Assembly (NCBI GenBank): GCA_044867425.1
Contig: JBIOUX010000143.1
Location: 1 to 7,732 of the forward strand
Origin: CAWBJP01 sp044867425
GTDB lineage: Bacteria; Actinomycetota; Acidimicrobiia; IMCC26256; BP-133
Direction of reading: 5' to 3'
DNA: 7,732 nucleotides
Shown here: positions 5,316 through 7,732 of the stretch, piece by piece
Numbering within the stretch: the first letter of the stretch is position 1
How the letters are laid out: each line of letters starts with the position of its first letter
Notes under the pieces: generated by a model
What the model saw: the letters and a program-made list of their open reading frames with translations, nothing else
Database searches by the model: none
Told to the model about the DNA's origin: nothing
Translations under genes and position numbers: made by a program

Positions 5316-6178
5316 AAGGAATCCCCGCCGGGGGCCTGGTGCTGGTGGGCACCCCCATCGGCAACCTCGGCGACCTCAGCCCCCGGGCGGTGGAGGCACT
5401 GGCCGGCGCCACCGTCATCGCCGCCGAGGACACCCGCCGCACGAGGGCGCTGCTGACCCATGTCGGTGTCCCCCTGTCCTCCCGGCGCCTGGTCGCCCTC
5501 CACGGCCACAACGAGGCCGAGATGGCGGCCCGGCTGGTGGAGGAGATGGCGGGCGGGGCCCGGGTGGTCTATGTGACCGACGCCGGGATGCCCGGGATCT
5601 CCGACCCCGGCGAACGCCTGGTCCGGGCCGCGCTCGACCGGGGCCTGTCCGTGGAGGCGGTGCCCGGGCCCAGCGCCGCGCTCACCGCCCTGGTGGTCTC
5701 GGGCCTGCCCACCGCCCGGTTCGTGTTCGAGGGCTTCCTGCCCCGCAAGGGTGCGGAGCGGGTCGCCCGCGTGGCCGCCCTGGCCGGGGAGGAGCGCACG
5801 GTGGTCATCTTCGAGTCACCGAGGCGCCTGGCGGCCACGCTCGCCGACCTGGCCGAGGCCCTGGGGCCCGAGCGGCCGGTGGCTGTGGCCCGGGAGCTGA
5901 CCAAGGTGTTCGAGACGGTGTGGCGGGGCCCGCTGGGGAAGGCCGCCGCCGGTGGGCCTGAGGCCCGGGGGGAGCAGGTCATCGTGATCGGCCCGGCGGG
6001 CCCCCGGCCGGAGCCCACCGACGACGAGGTGACGGGGGCGTTGCGCGCCGAACTGGAGAGGGGGGCGTCGCGGCGGGACGCGGCGACGGTGGTGGCGGGG
6101 CGGCTGGGGGTCAGCCGCCGCCGGGCTTACGGGCTGGCCAGCAGAATTGCGGCGTCAGGCCCGGTTGAGGGAGGTTAG
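5312..6178 (+). CDS. rsmI: 16S rRNA (cytidine(1402)-2'-O)-methyltransferase RsmI
   Basis: A 288-residue SAM-dependent tetrapyrrole-methylase-fold enzyme that 2'-O-methylates C1402 in the decoding centre of 16S rRNA. Signature motifs: LVGTPIGNLGDLS (11-23), AEDTRRTR, LHGHNE, VTDAGMPGISDPG (88-100), VPGPSA, FEGFLPRKG, FESPRRL and ARELTKVFET. The C-terminal part (about 245-288, RRDAATVVAGRLGVSRRRAY) is the small helical domain that closes most RsmI proteins. The frame is open upstream, but the GTP-x-GN motif should lie near residue 13, so TTG 5312 with its GAGG is the best start; it overlaps the DUF192 stop by four bases. The 3' end overlaps the convergent AbrB-like gene by 24 bases, and no terminator hairpin is visible between them. 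Confidence 0.94.
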   Translation: MKGIPAGGLVLVGTPIGNLGDLSPRAVEALAGATVIAAEDTRRTRALLTHVGVPLSSRRLVALHGHNEAEMAARLVEEMAGGARVVYVTDAGMPGISDPGERLVRAALDRGLSVEAVPGPSAALTALVVSGLPTARFVFEGFLPRKGAERVARVAALAGEERTVVIFESPRRLAATLADLAEALGPERPVAVARELTKVFETVWRGPLGKAAAGGPEARGEQVIVIGPAGPRPEPTDDEVTGALRAELERGASRRDAATVVAGRLGVSRRRAYGLASRIAASGPVEGG

Positions 6179-6421
6179 GCAGTCGGAGCAGACGTACTTG
6201 TCCCGAAAGCCGACGAGGCCTTCGCCAGAGTCGCAGAAGACGCAGCCGGTCTCCACCTTGGTGAGGATGATCCGCTGGTCCTCCACGTGGATGCCCAGGT
6301 AATCGCCCTCGTGAATACGGAAGCGTCTGCGGAGCTCGGAGGGCAGGACCATCCTTCCAAGCTCGTCCACTTTGCGGGCCATGCCGGTGGACCTACTGCC
6401 GGGCCTCCGGTGGGAGGCCAT
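6155..6421 (-). CDS. AbrB/SpoVT-type DNA-binding protein with C-terminal zinc ribbon
   Basis: An 88-residue protein. Residues about 9-56 are a SpoVT-AbrB swapped-hairpin domain: RSTGMARKVDELGRMVLPSE aligns with the B. subtilis AbrB start KSTGIVRKVDELGR, followed by LRRRFRIHEGD and QRIILTK. After it, Cys60-x-x-Cys63 and Cys78-x-x-Cys81 make a short zinc ribbon in place of the AbrB C-terminal oligomerisation domain. It is probably a dimeric DNA-binding transition-state-type regulator; targets are unknown. The ATG at 6421 is chosen because it keeps the conserved RSTG segment; the alternative ATG at 6382 (75 residues) would lose it. Neither has a well-placed Shine-Dalgarno. It is convergent with rsmI, overlapping by 24 bases, and divergent from tatD with 32 bases between start codons, so it may influence tatD and itself. 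Confidence 0.85.
   Translation of the reverse strand: MASHRRPGSRSTGMARKVDELGRMVLPSELRRRFRIHEGDYLGIHVEDQRIILTKVETGCVFCDSGEGLVGFRDKYVCSDCLTSLNRA
6402..6419. repeat. perfect inverted repeat GGCCTCC-N4-GGAGGCC over the abrB-like start
   Basis: Seven-base arms at 6402-6408 and 6413-6419 with a four-base loop. On the minus strand it covers codons 1-7 of the AbrB-like gene and would form a strong hairpin in its mRNA that contains a GGAGG. On the plus strand it sits in the tatD upstream region, next to the possible -10 TATCGT at 6421-6426. It could be an autoregulatory operator or a translational hairpin; function is not established. Confidence 0.5.
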
Positions 6422-6443
6422 ATCGTGGGGCCCGAATCGAGCC

Positions 6444-6447
6444 GAGG
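6444..6447 (+). promoter_or_regulatory. Shine-Dalgarno before the tatD ATG at 6454
   Basis: GAGG in CGAGGC lies six bases before ATG 6454, while the second in-frame ATG (6505) is preceded by CCCCAACGAC with no such site. This supports translation from 6454 and therefore of the unusual N-terminal extension. Confidence 0.55.
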
Positions 6448-6453
6448 CTGAGG

Positions 6454-6531
6454 ATGCCACTCGTGCCACCCTTCTCCGTCAGCGAACCAATTTTCCCCAA
6501 CGACATGCCCCAGATCGGCGCCGCCTACACA
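6454..6531 (+). pseudogene. possible remnant of the methionyl-tRNA synthetase N-terminus, fused in frame to tatD
   Basis: Residues 7-26 of the tatD reading frame (FSVSEPIFPNDMPQIGAAYT) resemble the bacterial MetRS opening FYVTTPIYYVNDVPHIGHAYT, with about 12 identities once a one-residue gap is allowed. The HIGH motif position reads QIGA, so no catalytic function would survive. MetRS genes sit between abrB and tatD in B. subtilis, the position of this segment. The resemblance is to a remembered family consensus, not a search result, and the stretch is short, so chance similarity remains possible. Confidence 0.42.
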
Positions 6532-7281
6532 TGGATCGACAGCCACTGTCATCTCCAGCTGGGTGACGGGGGGGCGGAGGACGCCGTCGAACGGGCCGCC
6601 GCCGCCGGCGTCGGGCGCCTGATCTGCATCGGGACCGACCTCGCCACCTCGACCGAGGCGGTCGAGCTGGCCGGTTCGCACGATCGGGTGTGGGCCACCG
6701 TCGGGCTCCATCCTCATGACGCCTCCCGGCACCACGAGGAGTGGGACGGGCTGCGCCGCCTGGCCGGTTCCCCCCGGGTCGTGGGGGTGGGGGAGGCCGG
6801 GTTCGACCTGCACTACCGCCATTCCTCCGAGGAGGCCCAGGAGGAATCCTTCCGGGCGCACGTGCGCCTCGCCACCGAGCTGGACCTGGCCCTGGTGATC
6901 CACTCCCGGGAGGCGTGGGACCAGACCTTTGCCGTGCTCGAGAGCGAGGGGGTGCCGGCCCGCACCGTGTTCCACTGCTTCACCGGGGGTCCGGCCGAGG
7001 CCCGCCGGGCGCTGGACCTGGGGGCGTGGCTGTCGTTCTCGGGGATCGTCTCGTTCAAGGGCGCCGGCGACGTGCGGGCCGCCGCCGCCCTCACCCCCGC
7101 CGATCGCCTGCTGGTGGAGACGGACTCGCCCTTCCTCACCCCCGTCCCCCACCGGGGGCGGCCCAACGAGCCCGCCTACCTGCCCGCCGTGGGCGAGGCC
7201 CTGGCCGCCGCCCGGGGGACGACCCCCGAGGCCGTGGCCGACTTGACCCGGCACAACGCCCTGGCCGTGTTCTGGCCATGA
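6454..7281 (+). CDS. tatD: TatD family metal-dependent hydrolase (DNase), with N-terminal extension
   Basis: A 275-residue TIM-barrel metallohydrolase of the TatD/YabD family, associated with 3'-5' exonuclease activity on DNA and with DNA repair or quality control. All metal ligands are visible: His31 and His33 (DSHCHL), Glu114 (GVGEAGFD), His150 (VIHSRE), His174 (FHCFTG) and Asp224 (ETDSPF). The C-terminal PHRGRPNEPAYLP motif is typical. TatD proteins normally start within a residue or two of (I/V)D(S/T)HCHL, but here 26 residues precede W27-I-D-S-H; they are discussed as a possible methionyl-tRNA synthetase remnant. ATG 6454 has a good Shine-Dalgarno; ATG 6505 would leave nine extra residues. 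It is divergent from the AbrB-like gene, and its TGA overlaps the rsmA ATG (ATGA), implying coupled translation. Confidence 0.92.
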   Translation: MPLVPPFSVSEPIFPNDMPQIGAAYTWIDSHCHLQLGDGGAEDAVERAAAAGVGRLICIGTDLATSTEAVELAGSHDRVWATVGLHPHDASRHHEEWDGLRRLAGSPRVVGVGEAGFDLHYRHSSEEAQEESFRAHVRLATELDLALVIHSREAWDQTFAVLESEGVPARTVFHCFTGGPAEARRALDLGAWLSFSGIVSFKGAGDVRAAAALTPADRLLVETDSPFLTPVPHRGRPNEPAYLPAVGEALAAARGTTPEAVADLTRHNALAVFWP

Positions 7282-7732
7282 CACCGGGGGACGCCCCCGG
7301 ACCCCCGGGGACACCGGGGGACGCCCCCGGACCCCCGGGCAGCCGGCTGCTGTCCCCGGCTGATGTGCGCGGTCTCCTGACCGCCTACGGAGTCCGCCCC
7401 AGCCGGGCTCTGGGCCAGAACTTCCTGGCCGACCCCAACACCGCCCGGCGCATCGTCCGTCTGGCGGGGGTGGCGGCGGGAGAACGGGTCCTGGAGGTGG
7501 GGCCCGGGGTGGGGTCGCTCACCCTGGCCCTGGCCGACCAGGTCGGCCCGGAGGGGATGGTCACGGCGCTCGAGCTGGACCGCCATCTGGTGCCCCTGCT
7601 CGACGAGGTGCTGGCCGGCCGCCCCAACGTGCGGGTCGTCCAGGGCGACGCGCTGACCGCCGACTACGACCCGCTCCTGGCCGAACGGCCGGGCGTGGGG
7701 CAGGGGCCCCACGCTCCGGAGGAGCCCGGGGT
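7278..7732 (+). CDS. rsmA: 16S rRNA (A1518/A1519-N6)-dimethyltransferase RsmA/KsgA, N-terminal part (cut by right edge)
   Basis: The first 151 codons are present. The enzyme dimethylates two adjacent adenines in helix 45 of 16S rRNA late in 30S assembly. Visible motifs: RLLSPADVRGLL, then VRPSRALGQNFLADPNTARR (the KsgA start), LEVGPGVGSLTLALA (SAM motif I), ALELD (acidic end of strand 2) and VVQGDAL. The NLPY catalytic motif would lie beyond the edge. The ATG at 7278 overlaps the tatD stop (ATGA). Codons 2-21 encode two copies of TPGDAPGPPG before the conserved RLLSP, an unusual Gly/Pro-rich leader made by a DNA repeat. No ATG or GTG lies between the repeat and RLLSPAD, so the leader is probably translated. 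The segment after DAL (ADYDPLLAERPGVGQGPHAP) is longer than usual before NLPY. Confidence 0.9.
   Translation, partial: MTPGDAPGPPGTPGDAPGPPGSRLLSPADVRGLLTAYGVRPSRALGQNFLADPNTARRIVRLAGVAAGERVLEVGPGVGSLTLALADQVGPEGMVTALELDRHLVPLLDEVLAGRPNVRVVQGDALTADYDPLLAERPGVGQGPHAPEEPG
7281..7340 (+). repeat. tandem 30-base repeat, two copies, each with an internal palindrome, at the start of rsmA
   Basis: The units 7281-7310 and 7311-7340 are identical in 29 of 30 bases, differing only at the last. Each holds a perfect inverted repeat CCGGGGG-ACG-CCCCCGG (7284-7300 and 7314-7330). The unit length is a multiple of three, so the copies add TPGDAPGPPG twice without breaking the frame. Extremely GC-rich hairpins in tandem are prone to slippage and to assembly error. 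Confidence 0.9.

Noticed and set aside
6175..7314. A 379-codon minus-strand open frame opposite tatD.
   Set aside because: Antisense to tatD, whose metal ligands are all intact, and in a different frame from the AbrB-like gene in the region where they overlap.
7284..7330. The GC-rich hairpins after tatD as a rho-independent terminator.
   Set aside because: No T-run follows, they lie inside the rsmA reading frame, and they are a tandem repeat; a terminator here would cut off the coupled rsmA gene.

Overview
The window is a very GC-rich, gene-dense chromosomal segment. Codon use is dominated by G/C third positions, and Shine-Dalgarno sites, where visible, are of CGAGG type. The gene content (FmdB-type zinc-ribbon protein, leucyl/phenylalanyl transferase, DUF192, an AbrB-like protein with a zinc ribbon, KsgA) suggests a high-GC actinobacterium, possibly of the class Acidimicrobiia. 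That placement is an inference from style and gene set; no rRNA is present. There are no mobile elements, tRNAs, CRISPR arrays or phage genes, and no gene-free stretch longer than about 100 bases.

Layout. At the left edge a minus-strand membrane sensor (two membrane helices, then the start of a GAF domain) runs off the window. A 93-base divergent intergenic region follows. It carries a candidate promoter, a CIRCE-like (HrcA-type) inverted repeat and a second overlapping palindrome. From 542 to 6178 eight plus-strand genes lie almost end to end: a small zinc-ribbon/disordered protein resembling the mycobacterial redox-regulated chaperone Ruc, methylthioadenosine phosphorylase (mtnP), undecaprenyl-diphosphatase (uppP), a HAD hydrolase, aat, the ATPase ychF, a DUF192 protein and rsmI. 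Gaps are 0 to 31 bases, with overlaps at zinc ribbon/mtnP and DUF192/rsmI. Candidate -10 hexamers just before uppP, the HAD gene and ychF suggest internal, nearly leaderless promoters. A minus-strand AbrB-like regulator converges on rsmI with a 24-base overlap and diverges from tatD. tatD overlaps rsmA (ksgA), which is cut by the right edge.

How the genes relate. Most are housekeeping functions in protein synthesis and quality control (RsmI and RsmA modify 16S rRNA, YchF binds ribosomes, Aat marks proteins for the N-end rule, the Ruc-like protein is a candidate stress chaperone), with purine/methionine salvage and cell-wall lipid recycling alongside. The order rsmI - abrB (reversed) - tatD - rsmA matches the Bacillus subtilis rsmI - abrB - metS - tatD - ... 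- ksgA neighbourhood, with metS absent here.

Most interesting points: (1) the CIRCE-like operator in front of the Ruc-like gene, which would place it and mtnP under heat-shock control; (2) an N-terminal extension of TatD that resembles the start of methionyl-tRNA synthetase, exactly where metS/metG is expected by synteny, suggesting an in-frame deletion scar; (3) a perfect hairpin over the abrB-like start; (4) a tandem 30-base palindromic repeat that adds a Gly/Pro-rich leader to RsmA. I see no wholly new multi-gene defence or biosynthetic system here.
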